DNA of 64,000 nucleotides from Shinella sp. UYSO24 (GTDB lineage: Bacteria; Pseudomonadota; Alphaproteobacteria; Rhizobiales; Rhizobiaceae). The stretch is taken from the NCBI GenBank assembly GCA_902167985.1, contig CABHNZ010000012.1, positions 146,525 to 210,524 of the forward strand, read 5' to 3'. Positions 30,034 through 39,260 of this stretch are shown in pieces (position 1 is the stretch's first letter; each line of letters starts with the position of its first letter). The notes under the pieces are model-generated. The model searched no databases and was not told the origin of the DNA. It saw only the letters and a program-made list of their open reading frames with translations. A program made the translations under genes and the position numbers.

Positions 30034-30645
30034 ATGAAATCGGCAAACGGGCCGCTTCGCGTCGGTATCGGCGGGCCGGTCGGCTCCGGCAAGACGGCGC
30101 TCACCGAAAAGCTCTGCAAGGCGATGCGTGATGATTATTCGGTCGCCGTCGTCACCAACGATATCTACACGAAGGAAGATGCGGACGCGTTGGTGCGGAT
30201 GCAGGCCCTGTCGTCGGATCGCATCGTTGGTGTCGAGACGGGCGGTTGCCCGCATACCGCGATCCGCGAGGATGCGACTATCAATCTGCAAGCCATCGCC
30301 GGCCTCAACGAGCGGATTCCCGATCTCGACGTCGTCTTCATCGAATCCGGTGGCGATAATCTCGCGGCGACCTTTTCGCCGGATCTCGCCGATATCACCA
30401 TCTATGTGATCTCCACCTGCCAGGGCGAGGAAATCCCGCGCAAGGGCGGGCCGGGTATCACCCGTTCTGACCTTCTCATCATCAACAAGAAGGATCTCGC
30501 GCCTTATGTGGGCGTCGATATCGATGTGATGGACCGGGATGCGTCGCGCATGCGCGAGATGAAGCCGCATGTCTTTACAGACCTGAAACGCGGCGAGGGC
30601 GTCGATCATATCGTCCGCTTCCTGCAGGAGCAGGGCGGGCTCTGA
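30034..30645 (+). CDS. ureG: Urease accessory GTPase UreG
   Basis: 203 aa from ATG 30034 ([20 protein letters not shown]), which has AAGGA about 9 bases upstream; ATG 30016 lacks a ribosome site. The P-loop is [24 protein letters not shown] contains the CPH metal motif; the G4 motif is [11 protein letters not shown] hydrolysis drives nickel insertion. Last gene of the urease operon. Confidence 0.95.
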   Translation: MKSANGPLRVGIGGPVGSGKTALTEKLCKAMRDDYSVAVVTNDIYTKEDADALVRMQALSSDRIVGVETGGCPHTAIREDATINLQAIAGLNERIPDLDVVFIESGGDNLAATFSPDLADITIYVISTCQGEEIPRKGGPGITRSDLLIINKKDLAPYVGVDIDVMDRDASRMREMKPHVFTDLKRGEGVDHIVRFLQEQGGL

Positions 30646-30672
30646 GGTTCGCGAATCGTTGGTGAAAAAGAT

Positions 30673-30704
30673 GAGGCCGATGACCCCCACTTGTCATCGG
30701 CCTC
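30673..30704. terminator. Terminator between ureG and the Crp/Fnr gene
   Basis: GAGGCCGATGAC-(8)-GTCATCGGCCTC is a perfect 12-bp stem between two convergent genes. On the minus strand it is followed by ATCTTTTTC, so it serves the Crp/Fnr gene best; its stem would also stop transcription from ureG. Confidence 0.85.
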
Positions 30705-30806
30705 CATCCCGCCGACCGCTCGTCAGCACCGGGCGGCGGGGCGCAGGTCCATCCACAGCGTCATACGGATGAACCTGCGATAAGGTTTTGGTTCTGCCCG
30801 GCCCAG

Positions 30807-31491
30807 TCAGAAATCGCGCAGTGCCTGCACGTCACCCACCTGGATCACGCGCCGCGCACGGTGACACCCGTCTTGCGCAGGCTGGAAAAGGCCCGCGACA
30901 GCGCTTCGGGTGCGAGGCCGAGCTTGCCGGCGAGAAGGTTCTTCTGGAAGGGAAGGCGGATCGCCGCCTGTCCGCCATCGACGGGGCAGAGGCTTGCCAG
31001 ATATTGCGCCACACGCTGGGGCGCGGTGAACAGCCGGTCGTTGGCGACGCAATCCATCGTGGTAATCAGATCCCGCGACAGAGAGGCCATCACGCGCGGG
31101 CGATTTCCGTTTCTTCGGTCGCAAGCTTGCGCACCGCTGCCATGTCGAAACGGGCAAGCGTCGCATTTTCTGCCGTCTGGGCGTGGAACGGGTAGGGGCC
31201 ATCGGCATAGAGCAGGCATTCGCCAAAGGTCTCGCCCGGCGCGCAGATCCGGATATCGGCCTCGCGTCCATCCTTGTTCAGCCGGTAGAGCCGCACATAG
31301 CCGCCCAGAACGCAGTAGAAGGCATCGGCACGATCACCGGTGCGGAAGACCTGCCTGCGCGCGGCGAGGCTGACGATGGTCATCGTCTGCATCATGCTCA
31401 CGGTCGAGGCAGGGCTCAGCCCCTGCAGAAACCGCGTCTTCATCAGGACAGCCCGGTCCCGGCTGCTCAGCTTGGTGTTGTCGTTGATCAT
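30807..31491 (-). CDS. Crp/Fnr-family transcription regulator (two frameshifts)
   Basis: 228 aa after restoring one base at about 31093 (TEIARAVMASLSRDL) and one at about 30851 (TVRGRVIQVGDVQALRDF). Start ATG 31491 (MINDNTKLSSRDRAVLMKTR) has AGGAGG about 8 bases upstream. The cyclic-nucleotide-like effector domain shows GGYVRLYRLNKDGREADIRI and GETFGECLLYADGPYP. The HTH near the end is LAGKLGLAPEALSRAFSSLR. No N-terminal FNR cysteine cluster is visible, so it is not a classic oxygen-sensing FNR. Targets unknown. Confidence 0.88.
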
Positions 31492-31637
31492 CTCCGCCAC
31501 CTCCTCGCTCATGGCCCGTCGGATGTTGTTCGATGGGGAGAGGATAACAGGTCGGTGGTGGCCGCCTTTGACATCGATCAACCGCCGGCAGGCGGTTGCA
31601 TTTTTTCTCAAGGGTGCCTGATGGCGCGAAGGTGGAG

Positions 31638-34600
31638 CTACTCGGCCGGCGATGGCGGAAGGCGCAGGACACGGCCTCCTGCCTGAGCGCCCGGTTGGGC
31701 TCCCGATTGCGCGCCGGGCTTCTCGTCACTACGGCGGTCCGGTCCGTAGAACCGGTCTTCCAGCGTGGTGATGCGTGTGTCGCTGTCGCGGCTGCGGCGG
31801 GAGAGTTCTTCCGTCGAAAAGGTCTCGCCTTCCTCTTCCTTCTTTCCGACCATGCGGCCGAAGAGGCGGCCCATCAGGCGCGAGAGATCGTCCATGATCA
31901 GGAAGAAGGACGGTACGACGACGAGCGACAGTACGGTCGAGACGATGATGCCGCCGATGACGGCGATCGCCATCGGGGCGCGGAAGGAGCCGCCTTCACC
32001 GACACCGAGCGCAGACGGCAGCATACCGGCGGACATGGCAATCGAGGTCATGATGATCGGGCGGGCGCGCTTGCGGCCGGCCTCCACCATGGCATGCACC
32101 CGTTCCATGCCGTGCCGTTTCATCTCGATGGCGAAATCGACGAGCAGAATGGCGTTTTTCGTCACGATGCCCATCAGCATCAGGATGCCGATCAGGACCG
32201 GCATGGAGAGCGCATTCTGGGTGACGATCAGCGCCACCGCAACGCCGCCGATCGCCAGCGGCAGCGAGAAGAGGATGGTGAAGGGCTGGATGACATCCTT
32301 GAAGAGCAGGATCAGCACGACGAGAACCAGAAGCAGGCCCATCAGCATCGCCTTGCCGAAATTGGCGACCATTTCAGCCTGAACCTTGGCATCGCCGCCG
32401 GCTGCGAGATGGACGGTCGGCGGCAGCTTGGTCTCTGCGACGATGCGTTCGAACTCGGCCGTCGCCGTGTCGAGCGCCGTGCCATAGGGCACGTCGGAGC
32501 CGATCGCCACGACGCGGTTGCGGTTGTTGCGCTTGATCGAGCTTGGGCCTTCCGAATAGTCGATATCGGCGATCGAATAGAGCGGAACGGTGCCGTTCGA
32601 CGCCGTCTTGATTTTCAGCGCGCGGATGGCGTTCAGGTCCCGGCGGGTATCGAGGGAAAGCTGGACACGGATCGGGATCTGCCGGTCGTCGAGCGAGATC
32701 TTTGTCAGCTGTGCGTCGATATCGCCGATCGTTGCCACGCGCACGGTTTCGGAAATCTGCTGCGGGGTGATGCCAAGCCTTGCGATCTGGTCCTTGTGCG
32801 GGCGGATCTGCAGTTCCGGGCGGGGAAGGGCGCCGTCGGAGGAGACGTTGGCGAGGATGGGCGAGGCGCGCAGATGCGATTCCAAGAGGCTGACGGCCTC
32901 GTTCAGATCCTGTTCGTACGACGAGAGGAAGTTGAACGACAGGTCGCGCTCGGCACGGTCGTTGACCTTGGAGATGCGGACGTCCGGAATATCGCGCACG
33001 GCGGCAAAGATGTCGGTCTCGACATCCCATTGCGGTCTCGTGCGGCCGTTTTCCTGCATTTTCGGAACAAACTGGCCAATCAGCGGCAGGCCGCCAAGGC
33101 CCTTGTTGACGAGTGTCTTCACGAGCGAATGATCGATATTGCCGAGGATGACGCGGACGGTGGCGCGGCGCAGTTCGAGATCGCCCTTGGGCGAGGCGCC
33201 GCCGAGGACGAAGACGCTTTCGACGCCGTTGATGCCGCGCACGGCATTGTAGATGCGGTCCGTCGTCGTGGCGGTCTCTTCGAGCGAGGCGTTCGGCGGC
33301 AATTCGACCGAGAGGACGACGCGGGAGGAATCGTCCGGCGGCATGAAGCTGCCCGGCACTTTCGACAGAAGGAACATCGAGCCGACGAGGAAGCCGATGG
33401 CGGCGAGCATCGTGGCATAGCGCCAGTACCATTTGCGCGTCGTGCCGGTGACAAGCCGCGTATAGGCGCGCATCAGCGCACCGTCATTATCCTCATGGTC
33501 TTCCATGCCGTCTTCGGCGCGCATCAGATAGGCGGCCATCAGGGGCGTGATGAGGCGGGCGACAGCGAGCGAGAAGAAGACGGAGAAGGCGACGGTCAGG
33601 CCGAACTGGATGAAATACTGGCCCGGAATGCCCGGCATGAAGGAGACGGGCACGAAGACGGCGATAATGGTGAAGCTTGTGGCGATCACCGCAAGGCCGA
33701 TCTCGTCGGCCGCTTCCAATGCGGCGCGATAGGGCGTCTTGCCCATCTTGATATGGCGGGCGATGTTTTCGATCTCGACGATCGCGTCATCCACCAGAAT
33801 GCCGGTTGCCAGCGTCAGCGCCAGAAACGAGACGAGGTTCAGCGAGAAGCCCATCTGGTCCATGATCCAGAAGGTCGGGATGGCGGAAAGCGGCAGTGCC
33901 ACGGCTGCGATCAGCGTCGCGCGCCAGTTGCGCAGGAAGAGGAAGACGACGATGACGGCGAGAAGCGAGCCTTCCATCAGCGTGTGAAGGGCTGCCTCGT
34001 AATTGCCATAGGTGAAATAGACCGAGTCATCGACCATTTCGATCGCGACGTCGGGATGCGCCTTGCGCAGGTCGGTCAGCGAGGTGGCGACGGTTTCGGC
34101 AACTGAAACTTCGCTTGCGCCCTTGGCGCGGAAAACGGCGAAGGTGACGGCCGGTGATCCATTGAAGCGCGAGAAGGATTTCGGCTCCTCATAGGTATCG
34201 GTGACAGTGCCGAGTTCGGACAGTTTGACGAAGCGGCCATTCGGCAGCGTGATCGTCGTATCGGCTAGCTGGGCGACATTGCGGGCGTCGCCGAGCGTGC
34301 GGATCGTCTGCTCGTTGCCGCCCACCTGGCCGCGGCCGGAGCCGAGATCGACATTGACGCTGCGCAGCTGGCTGTTCACATCGGCGGCGGTGATGCCATA
34401 GGCGTCAAGCCGGCCGGGATTGAGCGAGACATGCACCTCGCGGTCGGAGCCGCCGTAACGGTCGATGCGGCCGATGCCGGGCTGGCCCTGCAGCGCGCGT
34501 TTCACCGTATCGTCGACGAACCACGAGAGTTCCTCGAGCGTCATATTGGGAGAGGAGACGGCGAAGGTCTGGATCGCCTGTCCCTCGACATCGACCTTGC

Positions 34601-34985
34601 TGACGATCGGCTCTTCGATGCCGGCGGGAAGCTCGCTGCGGATCTTGTCGATCGCGTCCTTGGTGTCCTGCACCGCCTCTTCGGTCGGCTTTTCTATGCG
34701 GAAGACGATGGTCGTCAGCGACTGGCCATCGGTGACGGTCGACTGGATTTCATCGATGCCGCTGATCGAGGCGACGGCATCCTCCACTTCCTTCGTCACC
34801 TGTGCCTCGAGTTCCGAAGGCGAGGCGCCGCTCTGGGTGACGGTGATCGCCACGACCGGAACGTCGATATTCGGGAAGCGTGTGATCGGCAGCTTGTAGA
34901 AGGCCTGCACGCCCATCAGAACGAGGAGCGCGAAGGCGAGAAGCGTGGCGATCGGATTGCGGATGGACCAGGCGGAAAAGTTCAT
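31638..34985 (-). CDS. RND-family efflux pump inner-membrane transporter
   Basis: 1115 aa, intact, starting MNFSAWSIRNPIATLLAFAL. RND architecture is clear: a first membrane helix, the porter loop (QSGASPSELEAQVTKEVEDA), the proton-relay aspartates in LATGILVDDAIVEIENIARH, a second large loop, and GIVTKNAILLVDFAIEMKRHG. The C-terminal 60 residues are a charged cytoplasmic tail. The periplasmic adaptor gene lies 9 bp upstream. No outer-membrane factor gene is present here. Substrate range (drugs, metabolites) cannot be read from sequence. Confidence 0.93.
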   Translation of the reverse strand: MNFSAWSIRNPIATLLAFALLVLMGVQAFYKLPITRFPNIDVPVVAITVTQSGASPSELEAQVTKEVEDAVASISGIDEIQSTVTDGQSLTTIVFRIEKPTEEAVQDTKDAIDKIRSELPAGIEEPIVSKVDVEGQAIQTFAVSSPNMTLEELSWFVDDTVKRALQGQPGIGRIDRYGGSDREVHVSLNPGRLDAYGITAADVNSQLRSVNVDLGSGRGQVGGNEQTIRTLGDARNVAQLADTTITLPNGRFVKLSELGTVTDTYEEPKSFSRFNGSPAVTFAVFRAKGASEVSVAETVATSLTDLRKAHPDVAIEMVDDSVYFTYGNYEAALHTLMEGSLLAVIVVFLFLRNWRATLIAAVALPLSAIPTFWIMDQMGFSLNLVSFLALTLATGILVDDAIVEIENIARHIKMGKTPYRAALEAADEIGLAVIATSFTIIAVFVPVSFMPGIPGQYFIQFGLTVAFSVFFSLAVARLITPLMAAYLMRAEDGMEDHEDNDGALMRAYTRLVTGTTRKWYWRYATMLAAIGFLVGSMFLLSKVPGSFMPPDDSSRVVLSVELPPNASLEETATTTDRIYNAVRGINGVESVFVLGGASPKGDLELRRATVRVILGNIDHSLVKTLVNKGLGGLPLIGQFVPKMQENGRTRPQWDVETDIFAAVRDIPDVRISKVNDRAERDLSFNFLSSYEQDLNEAVSLLESHLRASPILANVSSDGALPRPELQIRPHKDQIARLGITPQQISETVRVATIGDIDAQLTKISLDDRQIPIRVQLSLDTRRDLNAIRALKIKTASNGTVPLYSIADIDYSEGPSSIKRNNRNRVVAIGSDVPYGTALDTATAEFERIVAETKLPPTVHLAAGGDAKVQAEMVANFGKAMLMGLLLVLVVLILLFKDVIQPFTILFSLPLAIGGVAVALIVTQNALSMPVLIGILMLMGIVTKNAILLVDFAIEMKRHGMERVHAMVEAGRKRARPIIMTSIAMSAGMLPSALGVGEGGSFRAPMAIAVIGGIIVSTVLSLVVVPSFFLIMDDLSRLMGRLFGRMVGKKEEEGETFSTEELSRRSRDSDTRITTLEDRFYGPDRRSDEKPGAQSGAQPGAQAGGRVLRLPPSPAE

Positions 34986-34994
34986 GGCCCGACC

Positions 34995-36281
34995 TCAATT
35001 GCCGATAGTCGTCGTGGCGGACTGGAGATCTGCGGGCTTGGCCGCGACCGGGCGGATATGGTCGCCATCGCGGACGAAGGCGCCGGCCTTGGCGACGACC
35101 TTGTCGCCGGCGGCAAGGCCATCGGCAATCTCCACATAGCCGCCATCCTCGATGCCGGTCGTGATTGCAACCTGACGGACGGTGCCATCCTCCACCTTGC
35201 GGGCGGAAGAGCCTTTTTCGCCGGTCGTCACGGCGGCCAGCGGCAAGGCGAGCGTATCCTTCTCCTCGACGATGATCTCGGCTGTCGCGAACATGCCGGC
35301 GCGGGCGCCGGTATCGTCGTCGATCACCACATGCACGGCGCCGAGTCTTGTGGTGGCATCGACAGTCGGCGAGACGAGGCGGACCTTGCCCTCGATGCGG
35401 ATCCTGCCGCCGGCAACACTCACCGTAGCGCGCTGGCCGACCTTGACCTTCTGGATATCGGTTTCGGAAAGATCGGCGACAAGCTCGATCGCGCCGTCAC
35501 GGATGACGGTAAAGAGCGGATCGCCGCTGCCATTGGCGATTGCGCCGATACGGGCGTTCTTGTCGGAAACAATGCCGGCGACCGGCGTCTTGACCGCGGT
35601 TCTCTCGAGCTTCAGATCGGTATCGGCAATCTGCGCCTCGGCGACCTTGACGTCGGATTCACCGACCGAGACGGTCTGTCTGGCCGCGTTCAGGCGGGCC
35701 TGCGCCACTTCATATTGCGCATTGGCGGTTTCGACCTGCGACTGGGTGTTGGTGCCGCTTTCGCTGAGTTTCAGGGCGCGGTCGCGCTGGCGGCGGGCAT
35801 CATCGAGATTGGCCTGAGCTTCCACCACCTGGGCGCGGTATTGCGCGACATTCGCCTCGGCCTTGGCTTTGTTGGCCTGATACTGGCTCTTCTGCAACAG
35901 AAGCGCATCGTCGGTCAGCGTTGCAAGCACGCTGTTGGCGGTGACTTCGCTGCCGATATCGACATTCAGCGTCTTGATCGACAGTCCATCGACAAGCGGC
36001 TGGATATAGACTTCATCGACGGGTTTCACCGTGCCGCTGGCGATGACGCGATCGGTCATGTGGCGCTTGACGACATCGGTGACGACGATGGCGGGGAGGC
36101 GGGCCTCGTTCGGCTGCGCTGCGCCCGTTGCCGGCGCGGCGGGCTGCTGCTGCTCTGCCTTGTCTTGTGCCTGGGCGGGCAGGGACAGCACGGCAAGGCT
36201 TGCCGTGGTGAAGAGCGCGGCGATGGTGGCCGTCGAGAGGGCGGATTTCGGGCGGCGGTCGAAGGTGGTGCGGCGTGCCAT
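34995..36281 (-). CDS. RND efflux periplasmic adaptor (membrane fusion protein)
   Basis: 428 aa from ATG 36281 (MARRTTFDRRPKSALSTATI). A signal segment (ATIAALFTTASLAVLSLPAQA) precedes a barrel-sandwich half (ASGTVKPVDEVYIQPLVDG), a long coiled-coil hairpin (about residues 120-220, rich in Gln/Ala), the second lipoyl half (RTAVKTPVAGIVSDKNARIG) and beta-barrel domains. No lipobox cysteine is evident. Operon partner of the downstream RND transporter. Confidence 0.9.
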   Translation of the reverse strand: MARRTTFDRRPKSALSTATIAALFTTASLAVLSLPAQAQDKAEQQQPAAPATGAAQPNEARLPAIVVTDVVKRHMTDRVIASGTVKPVDEVYIQPLVDGLSIKTLNVDIGSEVTANSVLATLTDDALLLQKSQYQANKAKAEANVAQYRAQVVEAQANLDDARRQRDRALKLSESGTNTQSQVETANAQYEVAQARLNAARQTVSVGESDVKVAEAQIADTDLKLERTAVKTPVAGIVSDKNARIGAIANGSGDPLFTVIRDGAIELVADLSETDIQKVKVGQRATVSVAGGRIRIEGKVRLVSPTVDATTRLGAVHVVIDDDTGARAGMFATAEIIVEEKDTLALPLAAVTTGEKGSSARKVEDGTVRQVAITTGIEDGGYVEIADGLAAGDKVVAKAGAFVRDGDHIRPVAAKPADLQSATTTIGN

Positions 36282-36501
36282 GCAATCAATTCCGGGAGAG
36301 CGATCAAATCGGTCAGGCCGGACCTTGCCGATGGCGCCCCTCCTCTGCGCAACCAGCCGGACAGAGGTGGTGGGGGCTTTGCCCGTTTGCAAGCCTGATC
36401 ACAGATCGAGCTGCAACATCACCTCGGCTCCATCGCAGGCCCCCTCAAGGACAGGATGGATCGGTTGCGACGGTTTTACGTGGTTGCAGGGGGTAAATCA
36501 A

Positions 36502-36565
36502 CCGGAGGGGATTTTGCCCGCGCTTGCGACAGTTCGGTCGCGGCACGGATATATGTCCCCTCCGG
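36502..36565. other. Nested inverted repeat in the 303-bp gap between the transport operons
   Basis: Outer arms CCGGAGGGGA and TCCCCTCCGG are exact reverse complements. Between them lies an inner hairpin GCGAC-AGTTCG-GTCGC (36526-36541). It is just downstream of the substrate-binding-protein stop (36585, minus strand) and upstream of the adaptor gene. It could be a structured terminator or a regulatory RNA element. There is no T-run on either side. The remainder of 36282-36584 shows no gene. Confidence 0.4.
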
Positions 36566-36584
36566 CAGTGTCACAGGGCGTCGA

Positions 36585-37571
36585 TCACTTCACCGCAGCA
36601 TCGGTGATTTCGGTCGTATAGGCGCCCTCGGGCTTCTTGGTGATGATCTTCTGGTCGGTCAGCGCCTTGACCGTGCGGTCATAGGTGGCCATGTCGAGCT
36701 TGCCGTTGCCGATCAGCTTTGCAACTTCGCCCATCATGCGCTTCTGGTGGTTTTCATCCTGGCCGCCATTGTCCATGACGATCTCGGCCGCTTCATCCGG
36801 ATGTGCCAGCGCATATTGCCAGCCCTTCATCGAGGCGCGGACGAACTTGACCATGTCCTCCTTGAACTTCGGATCCTTCAGCTTCGTCTCGTTGACATAG
36901 AGGCCGTCTTCGAGAAGGTCGATGCCGAGCTTGGTGTAGTTGAAGACGACGAGGTCTTCCGGCTTGAAGCCGGCATCGATCGCCTGCCAGTATTCGTTAT
37001 AGGTCATGACCGAGATGCAGTTTGCCTGTTTCTGGACGAGCGGCTGAACGTCAAAGCTCTGCTTCAGCACGGTCACGCCATCGGCGCCGCCATCGGTCTT
37101 CAGGCCGAGCTTGTTCATCCAGGCGAAGAACGGATATTCGTTGCCGAAGAACCAGACGCCGAGGGTGTGGCCCTTGAAATCGGCTTCGGTCTTGACCGGG
37201 CCATCCTTCGGGCAAATCAGCTCGAGGCCGGATTTGGCATAGGGCTGGGCGATGTTGACGAGCGGAACGCCCTTTTCGCGGGCAACCAGCGCGCCGCCCA
37301 TCCAGTCGACGATGACGTCTGCGCCGCCGCCGGCGATCACCTGTTCGGGGGCGATATCCGGGCCGCCCGGCTTGATGGTGACGTCGAGGCCCTCATCCTT
37401 GTAGAAACCCTTGTCTTTGGCGACGTAATAGCCGCCGAACTGGCCCTGGGCGACCCATTTCAGCTGCAGCGTCACCTTGTCGGCGGCCATGGCCTGTGCG
37501 GCAGCAAGCGACATTACCCCCATGACTGCGCCAGCCATCAGGCGCTGCGCCAGCTTTTTCCCTTGTAGCAT
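36585..37571 (-). CDS. NMT1/THI5-like ABC transporter substrate-binding protein
   Basis: 328 aa from ATG 37571 (MLQGKKLAQRLMAGAVMG), with GAGAGGG upstream. A Sec signal ends at AAAQAMA before ADKVTLQLKWVAQGQFGGYYVAKDKGFYKDEGLDV, typical of the SsuA/THI5 family that binds pyrimidine- or sulfonate-like ligands. Last gene of an operon with dihydropyrimidinase and an N-carbamoyl amidohydrolase. A pyrimidine, hydantoin or related ligand is therefore the best inference. Confidence 0.88.
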   Translation of the reverse strand: MLQGKKLAQRLMAGAVMGVMSLAAAQAMAADKVTLQLKWVAQGQFGGYYVAKDKGFYKDEGLDVTIKPGGPDIAPEQVIAGGGADVIVDWMGGALVAREKGVPLVNIAQPYAKSGLELICPKDGPVKTEADFKGHTLGVWFFGNEYPFFAWMNKLGLKTDGGADGVTVLKQSFDVQPLVQKQANCISVMTYNEYWQAIDAGFKPEDLVVFNYTKLGIDLLEDGLYVNETKLKDPKFKEDMVKFVRASMKGWQYALAHPDEAAEIVMDNGGQDENHQKRMMGEVAKLIGNGKLDMATYDRTVKALTDQKIITKKPEGAYTTEITDAAVK

Positions 37572-37626
37572 TGCGTTACCCTCTCTTGTTGCCCGGCCAT
37601 CGAGGTGAGGCTCGGGATGTTGGCGC

Positions 37627-38799
37627 CTAACCCCCACGGTTAGACGGATGCCAGAAGGTCGTCGTCCTTTCGATAAGGGCGATGACCCCGTAGAAGACCG
37701 ATCCGGCAAGGGCGGCAACCGCCACCTCGGCCCAGACCATGTCGACATTCATGCGGCCGATCTCGGTAGAGATGCGGAAACCCATACCGACGATCGGCGT
37801 GCCGAAGAATTCCGCGACGATGGCGCCGATCAGCGCCAGGGTGGAATTGATCTTCAGCGCGTTGAAGATGAAGGGCATGGCGGCCGGCAGGCGCAGTTTG
37901 ATCAGCGTCTGGCTGTAATCGGAGGCGTAGGAGCGCATCAGGTCGCGTTCCATCGGGCCGGTCGCGGCAAGGCCGGCAACCGTGTTCACCAGCATCGGGA
38001 AGAAGGTGATGATGGTGACGACGGCAGCCTTGGACTGCCAGTCGAAGCCGAACCACATGACCATGATCGGCGCCACCCCGATCATCGGCAGAGCCGACAT
38101 GAGATTGCCGATCGGCAGGAGCCCGCGGCGCAGGAAGGTGACGCGATCTGCAAGGATGGCGGTGACGAAGCCCGCGCCGCAGCCGATGGCATAGCCCGCG
38201 ACGACCGACTTGAAGATCGTCTGGCGCACGTCATCAAAGAGGATCGGCACGGAGGTGACGAGCCTTGCGGCAATTGCCGATGGCGGCGGAAGCAGGATGA
38301 AGGGCACGCCGGCGCCGCGGGTAAAGGCTTCCCACAGGATGAGCAGCCAGGCGCCGAAGATCGCCGGGATCAGCAGGCGAAGCGCCTTGTCGGCCGGTTT
38401 GCCGGCGGGGCGCAGGGCGGAGAGCGCCGTGACGCAGCGCCAGGCGAGAAGCCATGATGCCATGACCAGTGCGGCAAAGGCCCATGTCGCCTTGCCCTCG
38501 TTGCCGGAAAGACCTGAGAGCAGCAGCCATGCGGCACCATGGGCGCCGATGAAAAGGATGGCGGCAAGCGTGGCCGTGCTGGAGACGGTGAGGCAGGCGA
38601 GGGCTGCGACGATGACCAGAGCGAGAATGAGGCCGGTCGTAGCCGTGCCGTAGGGCGTTGCTGCGTCGGCGGTCAGGAGCGGCAGGGAGAAGATCGCCAC
38701 GATGGCAAGGACAAGTGCGGCCAAGGCCTGCCATTGTGTGACGAGACGGATGGCGAAGGGGCGCGGACCAAGGCTGCGGGTGGCAAGGCGGGGCGTCAT
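37627..38799 (-). CDS. ABC transporter permease (SsuC/TauC-type), first of two
   Basis: 390 aa, longer than the usual 260 because of a hydrophobic N-terminal extension of about 130 residues with several extra membrane segments. The permease core shows ILWEAFTRGAGVPFILLPPPS and the EAA loop region RSYASDYSQTLIKLRLPAAMPFIF. It pairs with the second permease, ATPase and binding protein of this operon. Its start lies at the edge of the degenerate 129-bp repeat array. Confidence 0.85.
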   Translation of the reverse strand: MTPRLATRSLGPRPFAIRLVTQWQALAALVLAIVAIFSLPLLTADAATPYGTATTGLILALVIVAALACLTVSSTATLAAILFIGAHGAAWLLLSGLSGNEGKATWAFAALVMASWLLAWRCVTALSALRPAGKPADKALRLLIPAIFGAWLLILWEAFTRGAGVPFILLPPPSAIAARLVTSVPILFDDVRQTIFKSVVAGYAIGCGAGFVTAILADRVTFLRRGLLPIGNLMSALPMIGVAPIMVMWFGFDWQSKAAVVTIITFFPMLVNTVAGLAATGPMERDLMRSYASDYSQTLIKLRLPAAMPFIFNALKINSTLALIGAIVAEFFGTPIVGMGFRISTEIGRMNVDMVWAEVAVAALAGSVFYGVIALIERTTTFWHPSNRGG

Positions 38800-39260
38800 G
38801 CTGCATGCCCTCCGATCTTGGCACCATGATGCGGGGGAGGAGGCTTGCGGTGGTGCCGACCGTTGCGACCGGAAGGGTGGGCATGGCCTGCCGCTGGATG
38901 GGTAGGTAGGAGTTCAGGGGGCGCATCATGCGGCACACCCTCTGATCCGAGTGCCCATGGCGCGGGCGATAAGTTCGCCGGACGTGTCGGGAGCCGCGGC
39001 CCGAGCGATGGGCACGGCCCGCCACCGTAGCGGGCCTATGTCCAGGAAGGGCATTATGCTGCAGGTTCTCAGGTCGGAATATCCGCGGTACGGGCAGAGA
39101 GGCCTGCGGCGATCCCGGCTCGGCGACCGGGAGGGTGGACAGGGCCTGCCTTGGGGTGGCGAGGCGGGTGTTTATGACGCCCATCATGCTGCGCGCCCTC
39201 CCTCTGAGCGCCCATGGCGCGGGCGACGAGTTTGGAGGCGATGCCGACCGCGGCGACCAG
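38797..39260. repeat. Degenerate tandem array, about 129-bp unit, four copies
   Basis: Copies begin at the anchor catgctgc/catgcggc/tatgctgc/catgctgc at 38797, 38927, 39055 and 39185, spaced 130, 128 and 130 bp. Each copy shares CCATGGCGCGGGCGA-like and GGCCTGCC-like blocks. The last copy coincides with the 3' end of the second permease gene (coding ASKLVARAMGAQREGAQ on the minus strand). This suggests a decayed tandem duplication of that gene end. The array fills the gap between the two permease genes. Confidence 0.6.

Noticed and set aside
31596..34106. 836-codon open frame on the plus strand
   Set aside because: Antiparallel to the intact RND transporter; Asp/Arg/His-rich composition is typical of the codon-phase shadow of a GC-rich gene, with no ribosome site or family motif.
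34431..36398. 655-codon open frame on the plus strand
   Set aside because: Shadow of the RND transporter and adaptor genes; no recognisable domain.
38234..39187. Minus-strand frame across the 129-bp array
   Set aside because: Its apparent protein repeats merely reflect the DNA repeats, and half of it lies in the permease gene in another frame.
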